Positions 6,174 to 6,799 of a stretch of 6,799 bases of DNA are shown in pieces. The notes under the pieces are model-generated. The model ran no database searches. It saw nothing but the letters and a program-made list of their open reading frames with translations, and was not told the DNA's origin. Source of the stretch: Butyrivibrio sp. (lineage in GTDB: Bacteria > Bacillota > Clostridia > Lachnospirales > Lachnospiraceae); assembly GCF_015056685.1 (NCBI RefSeq), contig NZ_SVFW01000085.1:1-6799 (forward strand). The letters are read 5' to 3'. A program made the translations under genes and the position numbers. Each line of letters opens with the position of its first letter. Position 1 is the first letter of the stretch.

Positions 6174-6799
6174 ATGGGAAAGAAAATCAGATTAAATGAG
6201 ATAGCAAAAGAACTAAATATGTCACCAACCACCGTATCCAGAGCTCTTTCAGGAACCGGACGCATTTCAAGTAAAACGCGTCAAAAGGTCCTTGCATACG
6301 CTGAAGAAGTGGATTACCGCTCTCCTTCTCAGAATAGGCAACAGGCAAAAAAAACCTCATCTTCAAGAAGCGGGAACATTGCTATAGTTCTGTCAAAAGA
6401 TCTACTCTACGAATCAGAGTTTTTTCATTTATGCCTTCTTGGTGCAACCAGCGCACTGGCAGATCATGGTTATGAAACATTACTGATACTTTGTAATACC
6501 AATGAATATGGGGCGTTAATGCCAGCTGTAGAGAAAAGAAAGCTAGATGGTGTCATATTTACCAGAGCTATAGCCCATGAAAAGAGCTTTTCATATCTCA
6601 AAAAGAACCATATTCCCATAGTAGTTGTGGGATCTGGTGTAAAAGATGCGTTAATGGTTGATACAAACACTGCACTAGCATGCCGTGAACTTTCTTCATC
6701 ACTGGTTAACAGCGGATGCAGGAATATTGCATATATTGGCGGAAGCATGAATTACAACGTCAATGCCAAGAGATTGGAAGGTGTCCTTATGGGCATATC
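6174..6799 (+). CDS. LacI-family transcriptional regulator (N-terminal part, continues beyond window)
   Basis: The first 208 residues are present and the frame is open to the right edge; family members are usually about 330-340 residues. Residues 5-50 form the LacI-type helix-turn-helix: RLNEIAKELNMSPTTVSRAL (6-25), then ISSKTRQKVLAYAEEVDY (31-48). The sugar-sensing periplasmic-binding-protein-like domain starts near 67 (GNIAIVLSKD), with the family landmarks KLDGVIFT, IPIVVVG and NIAYIGG visible. It probably represses the divergent transporter/hydrolase operon until a sugar ligand binds; this is inferred from divergence and the palindromes between them. The ATG at 6174 is the only sensible start: an in-frame stop lies at 6162-6164 and the next Met (16) is inside the DNA-binding motif. 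There is no Shine-Dalgarno sequence. The linker at 50-66 (SPSQNRQQAKKTSSSRS) lacks the usual hinge-helix leucine. Confidence 0.92.
   Translation, partial: MGKKIRLNEIAKELNMSPTTVSRALSGTGRISSKTRQKVLAYAEEVDYRSPSQNRQQAKKTSSSRSGNIAIVLSKDLLYESEFFHLCLLGATSALADHGYETLLILCNTNEYGALMPAVEKRKLDGVIFTRAIAHEKSFSYLKKNHIPIVVVGSGVKDALMVDTNTALACRELSSSLVNSGCRNIAYIGGSMNYNVNAKRLEGVLMGI

Noticed and set aside
6470..6748. Minus-strand frame of 92 codons inside the regulator gene
   Set aside because: It is antisense to a clear LacI-family sensing domain and has no supporting start signals.

Overview
The window reads as a carbohydrate uptake and degradation locus from a low-GC Gram-positive anaerobe. The AT-rich composition, strong AGGAGG-type ribosome binding sites, a lipoprotein solute-binding protein with a Thr/Glu/Ala-rich linker, and an LplABC-type transporter next to a family 2 glycoside hydrolase all fit Clostridia, most likely Lachnospiraceae (Butyrivibrio/Roseburia-like). 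The taxon is inferred from style and not proven.

Layout. Almost everything lies on the minus strand and reads right to left. Positions 5944-5006 encode an LplB-type permease, 4994-4077 an LplC-type permease, and 4065-2401 a lipoprotein substrate-binding protein with a DUF3502-like C-terminus. A strong rho-independent terminator follows at about 2348-2380. Then 2327-1 encodes a cytoplasmic family 2 glycoside hydrolase of the beta-galactosidase type, cut by the left edge probably only a few tens of residues before its end. Its frame is not interrupted anywhere in the window. On the plus strand, from 6174 to the right edge, is the N-terminal 208 residues of a LacI-family repressor. The only long non-coding stretch, 5945-6173, separates the divergent regulator and transporter operon. 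It holds a clear regulator promoter, a cluster of GCGC-centred palindromes that look like operators, and a weaker candidate operon promoter.

How it works together (inference). The lipoprotein captures an oligosaccharide outside the membrane and the two permeases carry it in. No ATPase is encoded here, so a shared MsmK/UgpC-like ATPase elsewhere is expected. The hydrolase, which has no signal peptide, cleaves the sugar in the cytoplasm, and the LacI-type protein senses a sugar and controls the locus and probably itself. The substrate cannot be read from the sequence; a beta-galactoside is the simplest guess.

The gene content is an ordinary type of locus and I see no evidence of a wholly new system. 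The points worth checking are regulatory: a probably leaderless regulator mRNA, four GCGC cores spaced by about one or two helical turns, and a terminator inside the operon that leaves no room for a separate hydrolase promoter.
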